Assembly (NCBI RefSeq): GCF_018802765.1
Contig: NZ_CP069163.1
Coordinates: forward strand, 3,172,311 to 3,236,310
Reading direction: 5' to 3'
DNA: 64,000 nt
Source: Paludibacterium sp. B53371
GTDB taxonomy: Bacteria > Pseudomonadota > Gammaproteobacteria > Burkholderiales > Chromobacteriaceae
Position 1 is the stretch's first letter, and each line of letters begins with the position of its first letter. The notes beneath the pieces are model-generated. The model had not been told where the DNA came from. It saw only the letters and a list, made by a program, of their open reading frames with translations, and did not search any database. Position numbers and translations under genes: made by a program. Shown piece by piece: positions 55,266-63,302 of this stretch.

Positions 55266-56222
55266 ATGAATTCTCGTGCGAAGACGATCATTCTCGCCTT
55301 CTCCGTGGTCTCGCTGCTGCTGTCGCCGCTAGCTGAAGCCGCCCGGATGGGCAAGGGCCGCAGCGCCGGCATGCGCCGTGCTGCACCGACACAAACCTAC
55401 CAGAAACCCGCCCAGCCGGCGGCACCGCAACAGCAGGTGCCGGCTCAGGCGCCGGCCCAGCCGCAGAAGAAGGGCGTCGGGGTCGGAACCGCCGTGGCCG
55501 CCGGGGTGGCCGGTGCTGCCGCCGGTTACATGATCGGCTCGGCCACCAACAACCAGGCGCATGCCGCCGCCCCGGCCACCGCTTCGGCGCCGAGCGCCGC
55601 GCCAGCCCCGGCAGAAGCCCCGCAACAGCCGGGCACCCCGTGGATGCTGATTCTGGCACTGGGCGCCGTCTTCCTGGCCGGCCTGATCTGGTTCCGTCGC
55701 CGCATGGCCAGCCCGGAACATGCGCCGCAAGCCATGCGTCCGCAGGCACCGCCGCCGAGCATGCCGAACGACAACCGCTTCGACCCGATCCCGGCCATCG
55801 GCTCCGGCTTCCCGCAACAAGGCGCCGCCCCCTCGGCAGGCCCGGCCGTGCCGAGCCGACTGCCGGATGGCACCGAAACCCCGTACTTCCTGCGTCAGGT
55901 CAAGGCCACCTTCCTGCACCTGCAGAGCCTGAACACGCCAGACTCGCTGGACGAAGTGCGCCGCTACATGACACCGGAGCTGTTCGAAGAGCTGCGCCAC
56001 GACATCGCCAACAACCCGATGACCGCCGACTTCACCGACCTGGATTGCCAACTGGTCGAAGCCAGCGAAGAAAACGGCCGCTACATCGCCAGCGTGCGCT
56101 ACTTCGGCCTGGTGAGCGAAGAAGTCAACGCGGCCCCAGTACCGTTCTCGGAAACCTGGCACTTCATCAAGGATGCCGGTACCTCCGGCAAATGGATGGT
56201 GGCCGGCATTCAGCAAAACTAA
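55266..56222 (+). CDS. Tim44-like domain protein
   Basis: A 318-residue envelope protein. It starts with a signal-like hydrophobic segment (IILAFSVVSLLLSPLAEA), then an Ala/Pro/Gln-rich region with a glycine-rich hydrophobic stretch (VAAGVAGAAAGYMIG), a membrane helix near 126-145 (WMLILALGAVFLAGLIWF) and a C-terminal Tim44-like domain (about 205-318: FLHLQSLNTPDSLDEVRRYM through GKWMVAGIQQN). Bacterial proteins of this type are of unknown function, possibly linked to membrane protein quality. It ends at a strong terminator. Confidence 0.87.
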   Translation: MNSRAKTIILAFSVVSLLLSPLAEAARMGKGRSAGMRRAAPTQTYQKPAQPAAPQQQVPAQAPAQPQKKGVGVGTAVAAGVAGAAAGYMIGSATNNQAHAAAPATASAPSAAPAPAEAPQQPGTPWMLILALGAVFLAGLIWFRRRMASPEHAPQAMRPQAPPPSMPNDNRFDPIPAIGSGFPQQGAAPSAGPAVPSRLPDGTETPYFLRQVKATFLHLQSLNTPDSLDEVRRYMTPELFEELRHDIANNPMTADFTDLDCQLVEASEENGRYIASVRYFGLVSEEVNAAPVPFSETWHFIKDAGTSGKWMVAGIQQN

Positions 56223-56242
56223 GCAACGGCACACACAGACAA

Positions 56243-56275
56243 AACACCGCCCCGGCAACCGGGCGGTGTTTTTTT
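56243..56275 (+). terminator. Terminator of the Tim44-like gene
   Basis: Ten-bp arms AACACCGCCC and GGGCGGTGTT enclose an 8-base loop, followed by a run of seven T. Confidence 0.92.
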
Positions 56276-56278
56276 ATC

Positions 56279-56330
56279 GGGGTCAGGTCTTTCATTTTGC
56301 ATCCGGATGCAAAATGAAAGACCTGACCCC
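56279..56330. repeat. REP-like palindrome, copy 2 (perfect 52-base dyad)
   Basis: Both 26-base halves are perfectly complementary with no spacer (centre between 56304 and 56305). The arm begins GGGGTCAGGTCTTTCATTTT. It belongs to the same family as copy 1, 1.8 kb upstream. Elements of this type are often mobilised by RAYT transposases; none is in the window. Confidence 0.85.
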
Positions 56331-56438
56331 GTCCTTGCTTACAGGCTGGAATGAGCCTTGCTTGCTGAAGCGGCAAAGGATATGTTTCAGCGAGGGCTGC
56401 CATCAGACAGCCCCGAGTCGTTTTTCGGGAGATTTCGC

Positions 56439-57650
56439 ATGTCACAGGCGCCGACAGAACACGCCGGGCTGGCACTCAGCAGCCACTACCAACCGATTTA
56501 CAGCCTGGCACACCGGCGCAGTGTCGGCATCGAGGCGCTACTGCGCGGCAAGCATGCCGGCCGGCCGGTGATGCCGGCCCAGGCCTTCGAACTGATGGAC
56601 AGCCCGGAAGCCTGTCACCAGCTCGACCTGGCCATGCTGCGTACCCATGCCGCCAATGTGCCGCCCCTGACCGACCCGCTGTGGTTGTTCCTCAATGTGC
56701 ACCCGGCGTCGCTGATGAATCTGGCACGCGCCGAAGCCGTTGCCGAGGCCATCACCGCCAACGGGCTGGCGCCGCAAAGCGTGGTGCTGGAAGTGCAGGA
56801 ACATACCCTGGGGGGCGACGACATGCTGCAGCAATGCATCCGCCGCCTGCGCAAGCAGGGCTTTCTGATCGCCATCGATGACTTCGGGGTCGGCCATTCC
56901 CACCTGGACCGCATCTGCGAAATGGAACCCGATCTGGTCAAGTTCGACCGCCATCTGCTGCGCAGCGCAGCCAGCAATCCGCGCATCCGCAACCTGGTGT
57001 GCAGGCTGGTGCATCTGATGCACGAATCTGGTGCACTGGTCATCCAGGAAGGCATCGAAAACGACAGCGATGTGCTGGTGGCCCTGGAGTCCGGCTGCGA
57101 TCTGGTGCAAGGCGACTACGTCGCCCGCCCCGGCCTCAAGCCGGAACACGACGACCTGATCACGCCACGCATCGATGCCCGCTGGGACGAACTGATGGTA
57201 CGCGATCTGCTCAAGCGCAAGATCACCCGCCGCCAGCTGGAACTGGCACGCCAGTCCTTCGTGCAAAGTGCCATCCTGCTGATGCAGAATACCCCATTCG
57301 ACGAGGCGGCACGGCCGATGCTGTCCATGCCCAACGTACTGCGCTGCTTCCTGCTCGACAGCGAGGGACGCCAGCTCGGGCGTAACCTCAACACTAAACA
57401 GGCCGCCTCGCAAAGCACCAACCCGAAATTTGCCCCGCTGGCCGATACCACCGGCGCCGTCTGGTCTCGCCGTGCCTATTTCCAGCACGCCATTGATCAG
57501 CCCGGCGTGCTGTACATGAGCGAGCCTTATCTGTCGATGACGGACACGCGCACCTGTGTCACCTTGTCGATGGCGATTGAAATCGATGAATCGATGCACG
57601 TGCTGTGCACCGACATGCTGGCACCGTCATCCGGCTACGAACCCGGATGA
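56439..57650 (+). CDS. EAL-domain c-di-GMP phosphodiesterase with C-terminal sensor
   Basis: A 403-residue protein. The EAL domain (about 15-260) keeps the catalytic set: IEALLRG, FLNVHP, LEVQEH, IDDFGVGHSH, LVKFDR, IQEGIEN and LVQGDYVARP. A C-terminal domain (about 290-400) with CFLLDSEGRQLGRNLN and YMSEPYLSMTDTRTCVTLS resembles the PAS/Cache-like domain of YkuI-type proteins, so sensing is downstream of the catalytic domain. I chose ATG 56439, with GGGAG seven bases upstream, over TTG 56358. Confidence 0.88.
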   Translation: MSQAPTEHAGLALSSHYQPIYSLAHRRSVGIEALLRGKHAGRPVMPAQAFELMDSPEACHQLDLAMLRTHAANVPPLTDPLWLFLNVHPASLMNLARAEAVAEAITANGLAPQSVVLEVQEHTLGGDDMLQQCIRRLRKQGFLIAIDDFGVGHSHLDRICEMEPDLVKFDRHLLRSAASNPRIRNLVCRLVHLMHESGALVIQEGIENDSDVLVALESGCDLVQGDYVARPGLKPEHDDLITPRIDARWDELMVRDLLKRKITRRQLELARQSFVQSAILLMQNTPFDEAARPMLSMPNVLRCFLLDSEGRQLGRNLNTKQAASQSTNPKFAPLADTTGAVWSRRAYFQHAIDQPGVLYMSEPYLSMTDTRTCVTLSMAIEIDESMHVLCTDMLAPSSGYEPG

Positions 57651-57677
57651 CGGCAGAGAGAAAATACCCGGCGGCGC

Positions 57678-58292
57678 CTACTGCGCTGCCGGCGTCGCGC
57701 CGGCAGGCGCCGGCACGGCATTCAGGTACTCGAACAGTGTCACCACCTTCTGCACACCGGCAGTCTGGCTGACCACCGCCGCGGCCGCGTCGCCTTCGGC
57801 ACGGGTCACCAGACCCAGCATGTACACCACACCGCGTTCTGTCACCAGCTTGATCGCCTGCGAAGAATAATTGCCCTCGCCACTGATCAGACGACTGCGC
57901 ACCTTGGTGGTGATCCAGGTATCGTTATTGCGCTGACCAAAGGTCGACGGCTCGGCCACCACGGTGTAGTTCTCCACCCGCTTGACCCCCGGCAACGCAC
58001 GCACCAGCATCTCGACCTTCGTGCGCTCATCGTCCGAGGCCACTTCACCGGTCATCAGTGCCGTACGGTTGAAACTGTTGACGTTCACATGCGCCTTGGG
58101 GAATTTCTGCCCCAGCTGCGACGTCGCCTTCAGCTCGATCGACTGGTCATCCACATAGGCGCCACTGGTGCGACGATCGGTCGCCACCATGGCGGTACCC
58201 GCCACCCCTCCGGCCACCAGCGGCAGACAACCGCTGAGCGAGGTGCCCAGCGCCGACGCCAGCAACAGACTCAGCAAGGTCCGCTTACTCAT
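57678..58292 (-). CDS. dolP: BON-domain lipoprotein DolP
   Basis: A 204-residue outer-membrane lipoprotein (YraP/DolP) with two BON domains. The lipobox LSGC is near residue 21. BON1 spans about 45-115 (VNVNSFNRTALMTGEVASDD, LPGVKRVENY) and BON2 about 120-190 (TTKVRSRLISG, VYMLGLVTRAEGDAA). DolP supports outer-membrane integrity and BAM function. A short C-terminal Ala/Pro tail follows. Its ATG overlaps the diaA stop by a base. Confidence 0.93.
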   Translation of the reverse strand: MSKRTLLSLLLASALGTSLSGCLPLVAGGVAGTAMVATDRRTSGAYVDDQSIELKATSQLGQKFPKAHVNVNSFNRTALMTGEVASDDERTKVEMLVRALPGVKRVENYTVVAEPSTFGQRNNDTWITTKVRSRLISGEGNYSSQAIKLVTERGVVYMLGLVTRAEGDAAAAVVSQTAGVQKVVTLFEYLNAVPAPAGATPAAQ

Positions 58293-58882
58293 CACTCCGC
58301 TCCCAGCAGCATGTAATCCACCACATCACACATCGCGTGGATCAACAGAATATGGACTTCCTGAATGCGGCAGGTACGCATCACCGGCACATTCAGCAGG
58401 ATATCGTCCGGCGACAGCAGCTCGCCGATCTTGCCGCCATCGCGGCCGGTCAGGGCAATCACCGACATGCCGCGCTCGTGCGCCGCACCGATGGCCTCGA
58501 TCACGTTGGCCGAATTGCCCGACGTCGAGATGGCCAGCAGGATATCGTTGGCATGCCCCAGGGCACGGACCTGCTTGGAGAACACCATGTCGAAGTCGTA
58601 GTCGTTACCGATGGCCGTCAGGGCCGAGGTATCCGTGGCCAGCGAAATCGCCGGCAGCCCCATGCGCTCCTTCTCGAAACGCCCCACCATCTCGGCGGCG
58701 AAATGCTGCGCGTCGGCCGCCGATCCGCCATTGCCGCAGGACAGGATCTTGCCCTCGGCCATGAAGCACTGCATCATGCGTTCGGCCGCGGCCGCCACCT
58801 GAGGGGCCAACACCGCCATGGCTTCCTGCTTGGCGGTAATGCTATCCAGAAAGTGTCCGTTGACACGTTCGATCAGATCCAT
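58292..58882 (-). CDS. diaA: SIS-domain protein DiaA (GmhA-like)
   Basis: A 196-residue SIS-fold protein. Phosphosugar-binding segments CGNGGSAADAQHFAAE and LLAISTSGNSANVIEA are present, so phosphoheptose isomerase (GmhA) activity is possible by sequence. The gene order lpoA-yraN-diaA-dolP matches the E. coli cluster and favours DiaA, which promotes DnaA assembly at oriC. AAGGA lies six bases before ATG 58882; a seven-codon longer start is rejected. Confidence 0.88.
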   Translation of the reverse strand: MDLIERVNGHFLDSITAKQEAMAVLAPQVAAAAERMMQCFMAEGKILSCGNGGSAADAQHFAAEMVGRFEKERMGLPAISLATDTSALTAIGNDYDFDMVFSKQVRALGHANDILLAISTSGNSANVIEAIGAAHERGMSVIALTGRDGGKIGELLSPDDILLNVPVMRTCRIQEVHILLIHAMCDVVDYMLLGAE

Positions 58883-58903
58883 GTGATTCCTTCTTGCGTG
58901 CAC

Positions 58904-59242
58904 TCACGCCAAAAAATTCTTTATCCAGTTCAGCCTGCCGTCCGCGGCGGACAACACGGCATCGAAACGACAAGGGACATTCCACAATCCCTTGAGCTGC
59001 ATATAACGCTGCGCCGCGTGCTGCAGACGCGCCAGCTTGCCCGGGGTCAGACTCTCGGCGGCGCCACCGAACTGCTGGCTGCTGCGATGCCGGACCTCGA
59101 CAAATACCCAGACACCGGCATCGGTCATCACCAGATCCAGCTCGCCGCCACGACAGCGCCAATTACGCTCTACCAATACCAGCCCGTGACGCAACAACCA
59201 GGACAGCGCCCGGTTCTCGGCATCCCGGCCGATCGGGTTCAT
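58904..59242 (-). CDS. yraN: YraN family endonuclease-fold protein
   Basis: A 112-residue UPF0102 protein with a restriction-endonuclease-like fold. Signatures are GRDAENRALSWLLRHGLVLVERNWRCRGGELDLV in outline (GELDLVM, VFVEVRHRS). Its function is not well established. It overlaps the lpoA stop by four bases and is followed by diaA, so it is in one operon. Confidence 0.93.
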   Translation of the reverse strand: MNPIGRDAENRALSWLLRHGLVLVERNWRCRGGELDLVMTDAGVWVFVEVRHRSSQQFGGAAESLTPGKLARLQHAAQRYMQLKGLWNVPCRFDAVLSAADGRLNWIKNFLA

Positions 59243-60411
59243 TGCCCGTTATTATCCGGCATCATGATCGCCATCGGTAATACACGTCCGAACTGGTGAT
59301 CACTGCCCAGTTGCAAATCACCGGTCACACCGGACAACTTCAGCGTGGCCGGGGTGTTCTTGCCGGCAGCCAGCAACAGCGCCAGGCGGTAAGCATCAAT
59401 CCCCAGGGCATACAGCCGTTCGGTCTGCATGGTCAGTGCCGCCGACGGACGCGGATAACGCTTGACCTGCTCCTGCTCCGGCATCAGGAACCAGGGCATG
59501 TCGATAAAGCGGATGCCGGCCAGCGAGGCATCCGGCTTGCGGGTATTCAGCTGCGACGTCGCATAGACCGACAGATTGGACGGCAACGCGGCTTTCAGCG
59601 CCGAGGCTTCCGGCGGCGTCATGGCAATGAACACCGCATCGGCCTGCGCCAGGCTCTCGGTCATGGGCGCCGAAAACGGCCAGTCGAGCTGAGCCGGTGC
59701 GGCACCGGTCCGCTTCTGCCACTCATCCACAAACGCCTGGGCCAGCCGATGCGACAAGGGATCGGCCGTACTGACCACCAGCGGCTTGCTGCGCCCGTCA
59801 TCGCGCATCACGCTCACCATCTGCCGCGCCTCGCCTTCCACCACCAGCGACAGGCCATACAACCGCGGCGCCACCTTCAGCCCGGCATCAAAACCGTTCA
59901 GAGCCAGCGTCGGCACCGTCACCTGGCTGGCGATACGGGCAATCCCCGGCCGGGTCAGCGGGCCAACCACCACCCGGACACCAGACTGCACCAGGGCGCG
60001 ATACCGCGCCGACAAGTCGTCCGACTGCTCATCGACAAACACCAGCTCCGCCTGACCATCGGTCGCCGCAGCAGCATTCATGCCGGCCTGCACCACCTGG
60101 GCCGCCTCGCCAAACGTCGCCGACCCGGTCGGCAGCAATACCCCGATCTTCAGCGGGGCCCGCGCGGCCGGCGCGGGGGATTTGGCGGCAGGCGCTGCCG
60201 GTACGGCCGGCGCGACAGGAACCGCCGCCGGGGCCGCCGGCGCGGCCGGCAAGACCGTCGTCCGGACCGGGGACGCCGGTGCAGACAGGGGAACACTCAA
60301 GGGTTTGAGCGGCGCAGCATTGCTTTGGATGATATAGTCGGGAACTTGCGCATGGGCGACGCCCAGCCATGCTGCCAGTGCACCAACCATCAGTGGAGCC
60401 AGTTTTTGCAT
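59239..60411 (-). CDS. lpoA: LpoA-like penicillin-binding protein activator
   Basis: A 390-residue periplasmic protein with a signal peptide (cleavage near GVAHA|QVP), an Ala/Pro-rich linker (about 50-85) and an LpoA C-terminal periplasmic-binding fold (LKIGVLLPTGSATFGEAAQV, VVVGPLTRPGIARIA, FIAMTPPEASAL). E. coli LpoA is 678 residues with an N-terminal TPR domain and a lipobox; both are missing here, so it is a short, probably soluble version. The gene cluster supports the assignment. It starts 15 bases from the divergent rsmI. Confidence 0.85.
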   Translation of the reverse strand: MQKLAPLMVGALAAWLGVAHAQVPDYIIQSNAAPLKPLSVPLSAPASPVRTTVLPAAPAAPAAVPVAPAVPAAPAAKSPAPAARAPLKIGVLLPTGSATFGEAAQVVQAGMNAAAATDGQAELVFVDEQSDDLSARYRALVQSGVRVVVGPLTRPGIARIASQVTVPTLALNGFDAGLKVAPRLYGLSLVVEGEARQMVSVMRDDGRSKPLVVSTADPLSHRLAQAFVDEWQKRTGAAPAQLDWPFSAPMTESLAQADAVFIAMTPPEASALKAALPSNLSVYATSQLNTRKPDASLAGIRFIDMPWFLMPEQEQVKRYPRPSAALTMQTERLYALGIDAYRLALLLAAGKNTPATLKLSGVTGDLQLGSDHQFGRVLPMAIMMPDNNGQ

Positions 60412-60426
60412 ACTTCGTTCGCTCGC

Positions 60427-61305
60427 TTGATTGAGTCTTCCGGGGATTCTTTCCTACCCGGCACATTATATGTTCTGGCCACGCCCATTGGAAATCTGGC
60501 CGATATCAGCGCCCGCGGCATCGCCGCGCTGACGGCCGCCGATGTCGTGTGTGCCGAAGACACCCGGGTCACCGGCCAGCTGCTGAAAGCCTACGGCCTG
60601 CACGCCCCGAGGCTGGTCAGCCTGCGCGAACACAATGAGCGCGCCATGGCCGAGCAGGTCATCGGCTGGCTGCGCGAAGGCCTGAAAGTCGTCCAGGTCT
60701 CCGATGCCGGCACCCCGGCCATCTCCGACCCCGGCGCACGCCTGGTCGAAGCTGTGCGTGGCGCCGGACTGCCGGTCTGTCCGCTGCCCGGCGCCAGCGC
60801 CGTCATTACCGCCCTGTCGGCCAGCGGCCTGACCACACCGTCCTTCCTGTTCCATGGCTTCCTGCCGCCCAAGTCCGGCGAGCGACGCCGAACCCTGGCC
60901 CAGTGGCGAGAGGCAAGCTACAGCGTCGTCTGCTACGAAGCACCGCACCGCATCATCGACACCCTGCAGGATATCGTCGCCGAACTGGGTACCGAACGCC
61001 GCCTGTTCCTGGCGCGTGAACTGACCAAGACCTTCGAAACCCTGCGCACCCTGCCGGCCGGCGACATGCTGGCCTTCGTCCAGAGCGACAGCAACCAGCA
61101 GCGTGGCGAGTTTGTACTGATCATTGATGCTGCCGCGGCAGAAGAAGCGGAGGAGGGCCTGGCGCCCGAAGTACGGCACACCCTGCAGATCCTCGCGGCC
61201 GAGCTGCCGACCAAACAGGCCGCCGCCCTGGCCGCCCAACTGACCGGCGCCAACAAAAAAACCCTGTATGACTACGCACTTAGCCTAAAAACAGACCGCC
61301 ACTGA
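60427..61305 (+). CDS. rsmI: 16S rRNA (cytidine-1402-2'-O)-methyltransferase
   Basis: A 292-residue tetrapyrrole-methylase-fold enzyme that methylates the ribose of C1402 in 16S rRNA. The start region LYVLATPIGNLADISARG, AEDTRVTGQLLKAYG and VSDAGTPAISDPGARLVEA are diagnostic. No ATG precedes the conserved region; TTG 60427 gives a normal N-terminus of about 13 residues, and TTG 60407 is an alternative. There is no clear ribosome site. It diverges from lpoA with almost no gap. Confidence 0.93.
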   Translation: MIESSGDSFLPGTLYVLATPIGNLADISARGIAALTAADVVCAEDTRVTGQLLKAYGLHAPRLVSLREHNERAMAEQVIGWLREGLKVVQVSDAGTPAISDPGARLVEAVRGAGLPVCPLPGASAVITALSASGLTTPSFLFHGFLPPKSGERRRTLAQWREASYSVVCYEAPHRIIDTLQDIVAELGTERRLFLARELTKTFETLRTLPAGDMLAFVQSDSNQQRGEFVLIIDAAAAEEAEEGLAPEVRHTLQILAAELPTKQAAALAAQLTGANKKTLYDYALSLKTDRH

Positions 61306-61317
61306 CCTACCATCCCG

Positions 61318-61340
61318 ACGCGCCAACCGGCGCGTTTTTT
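61318..61340 (+). terminator. Terminator of rsmI
   Basis: Arms ACGCGCC (61318-61324) and GGCGCGT (61329-61335) enclose AACC and are followed by TTTTTT. Confidence 0.88.
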
Positions 61341-61711
61341 ATTGCCTAGCCCCACCCTCCGGCCAACGCGCCAGCCCCCTCGCCCCCCGTGCCCGCACGT
61401 TTCCAATAACCCACTACAGTAGTGCGGTATTCAGCATGTATTTTTACAACATCCGCGCCTTTGTAAAAAAACATGTCGTTTTTTTGAAACACACAATAAT
61501 TTACAAATTCTTTACATTTCAAACAATTACCCAGTTTGCTGCAACGCAGCGAAAAAAGTGCTTTCTGATCAAGGTCATATTTCAGACTGTAGTTTTACAA
61601 CAACAAACTGACGGCCACTTAAGATGCCCTCACCCACCACAGGGAGGTGGAGACGGCCGCCGCGCGGTACACCCCGAACGCGGCGGCCCCGACTCTAACA
61701 AGGGAATCGCA
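61341..61711 (+). promoter_or_regulatory. Porin promoter region and structured 5' leader
   Basis: No gene is seen. The palindrome CACTACAGTAGTG lies near 61413-61425, then an AT-rich stretch with several -35/-10-like hexamers. Close to the start codon are two hairpins: CCACC/GGTGG near 61634-61650 and a strong one with 10-bp arms GGCCGCCGCG (61655-61664) and CGCGGCGGCC (61679-61688). The latter lies about 12 bases before the ribosome site AGGGAA and has no T-run, so it may stabilise the mRNA or regulate translation. Confidence 0.6.
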
Positions 61712-62785
61712 ATGAAACTGAACAAGATCACTCTGGCTGTACTGGCCACTGCTACCCTCGGCGCCTCGGCGGTTGCCATGGCGGACGACGGCGTTACCGT
61801 TTTCGGCGACATGCGCGTCGGCGTCGTCAACTTCAACGGCAATGCCAACAAAGCCTGGGGCTACTCCGCCAAGGAAAACGTCTCCTCGACCAATATCGCC
61901 GGTCGCGGCAACCTGAACTTCAAGGGCACCGAAAACCTGGGCAATGGCCTGAGCGCCATCTGGCTGCTGTCCAACCGCTTCTCGCCGACCGGCAATCAGG
62001 TGGATGACCAGAGCGGCTCCCGCCCGGGAACCCTGGCCTCCAACGACACCTATGTCGGCCTGAAGAGCAACACCCTGGGTACCCTGGTGATGGGTACCAA
62101 CTACGGCAACTTCCAGGATGGTCTGTACGACAACACCTACGTGGTTGGCCCGGATCAGATTCAGGGCTGGTTCGGCAACACCGAAGGCCACAACATGATC
62201 CGCTACGATCTGCCGAGCTTCGGTAACCTGAATGCCTCTCTGCAATACGGCACCAGCGAAAACGCCGGCGCCGCAACCGGCACCAAGGCCGCCCAACACA
62301 ACACCACGGTCAACGTCAATTACGATAACGGCTTCTGGGGTGTGTCCGGTGCCTACACCGTGTCCAACAACCTGCAAACCAGCAGCCAGATGGCCTGGGC
62401 CACCAACGGCACCGACGTCGGCACGCTGGCACAAAGCCACCTGACCGCCATGATCAAGCCGGCAGATGCCCTGCAGCTGGCCGTCGAATGGCAACACAGC
62501 AACCTGAACGGCAACACCGTCAACAGCACCGCACTGTATGCGTACTACACCCTGGGCGCTGCCCAGCTGGGCATGCAGTACGGCGTACAGTCCTACAGCG
62601 GCCACACCCCGACGGATCTGAAGAAGGGCAAGTTCATTGATGCCTTCGTGCACTACGGCCTGAGCAAGACCACCACGGCCTTCATCGAAGTCATGAACAG
62701 CCGCGATGGCGCCCTGTCCTATGCCAACGGCCAGACCAGCGGCAGCCGCGTCATGACTGACATCGGTCTGATGAAGAGCTTCTGA
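61712..62785 (+). CDS. Outer-membrane porin, Neisseria type
   Basis: A 357-residue general porin forming a 16-strand beta-barrel trimer. The signal peptide ends at AVAMA|DDG. The first strand VTVFGDMRVGVVNF, GRGNLNFKGTENLGNGLSAI and TLVMGTNYGNFQD with acidic L3 residues are typical of the PorA/PorB-like Gram-negative porin family. The terminal strand ends in Phe (DIGLMKSF), the BAM recognition signal. ATG 61712 is preceded by AGGGAA; the open frame upstream is leader sequence. Confidence 0.95.
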   Translation: MKLNKITLAVLATATLGASAVAMADDGVTVFGDMRVGVVNFNGNANKAWGYSAKENVSSTNIAGRGNLNFKGTENLGNGLSAIWLLSNRFSPTGNQVDDQSGSRPGTLASNDTYVGLKSNTLGTLVMGTNYGNFQDGLYDNTYVVGPDQIQGWFGNTEGHNMIRYDLPSFGNLNASLQYGTSENAGAATGTKAAQHNTTVNVNYDNGFWGVSGAYTVSNNLQTSSQMAWATNGTDVGTLAQSHLTAMIKPADALQLAVEWQHSNLNGNTVNSTALYAYYTLGAAQLGMQYGVQSYSGHTPTDLKKGKFIDAFVHYGLSKTTTAFIEVMNSRDGALSYANGQTSGSRVMTDIGLMKSF

Positions 62786-62904
62786 TCGGCCACGGGCGCC
62801 GACCTCCTGACCGCTGCTCCCCGGCAGGAGGTCGCCCGCCCGCTGAGTTGTTTTACCCGGTGTTCATCACCGGCATTCCTTTCACTGAGCACTGAGCAAG
62901 CTGC

Positions 62905-62938
62905 GCCGCCAGGGGCCATCCTGGCGGCATCTTTTTTT
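62905..62938 (+). terminator. Terminator of the porin gene
   Basis: Nine-bp arms GCCGCCAGG and CCTGGCGGC enclose GGCCAT and are followed after three bases by seven T. Confidence 0.9.
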
Positions 62939-62979
62939 CTCCGGTCGCCGCAGAGAAAAAGCCAAACGCAGCACAATGA

Positions 62980-63008
62980 TTTACAAGCGGCCCGTGATTC
63001 GTTAAGAT
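62980..63008 (+). promoter_or_regulatory. Promoter of tRNA-Leu
   Basis: TTTACA (62980-62985) and TAAGAT (63003-63008) are 17 bases apart. The predicted start near 63015 lies just before the tRNA. Confidence 0.75.
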
Positions 63009-63019
63009 TGCCGACTCTT

Positions 63020-63104
63020 GCCCAGGTGGCGAAATTGGTAGACGCAGGGGACTCAAAATCCCCCGCCGCAAGGTGTGCCGGTTCGAGTCCGGCCCTGGGC
63101 ACCA
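63020..63104 (+). tRNA. leuX: tRNA-Leu(CAA)
   Basis: The 85-base sequence folds as a class II tRNA. The acceptor GCCCAGG pairs with CCTGGGC, and CCA is encoded. The anticodon loop CTCAAAA carries CAA, reading UUG. A long variable arm and the T-arm GTTCGAGTCC are present. The D-loop has GGTAGACGC typical of tRNA-Leu. The gene symbol follows the E. coli isoacceptor. Confidence 0.96.
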
Positions 63105-63141
63105 AAGCCTTACCAGATAAGGCTTCTGCAAGAAAACAAAC

Positions 63142-63162
63142 AGCGCCGCAAGGCGCTTTTTT
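63142..63162 (+). terminator. Terminator of tRNA-Leu
   Basis: AGCGCC/GGCGCT with a GCAA tetraloop is followed by six T. A second hairpin AAGCCTTA/TAAGGCTT (63105-63125) lies directly after the tRNA and may guide 3' processing. Confidence 0.88.
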
Positions 63163-63302
63163 GTTGCCTAAAACGGCATCATGGGGCACTGGCGGGGCAG
63201 TTAGCCAAAAAACTCCCGCACACAGCGGCGCAGAACAACAGCTGTTTTCTCTAGTTTTCCTACGATTACCTCCTTGTAATGACCCAGCACTTTCTGTACA
63301 GG

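Noticed and set aside
54438..56330. CRISPR-like repeats
   Set aside because: Only two palindromes 1.8 kb apart with genes between; no regular repeat-spacer pattern exists anywhere in the window.
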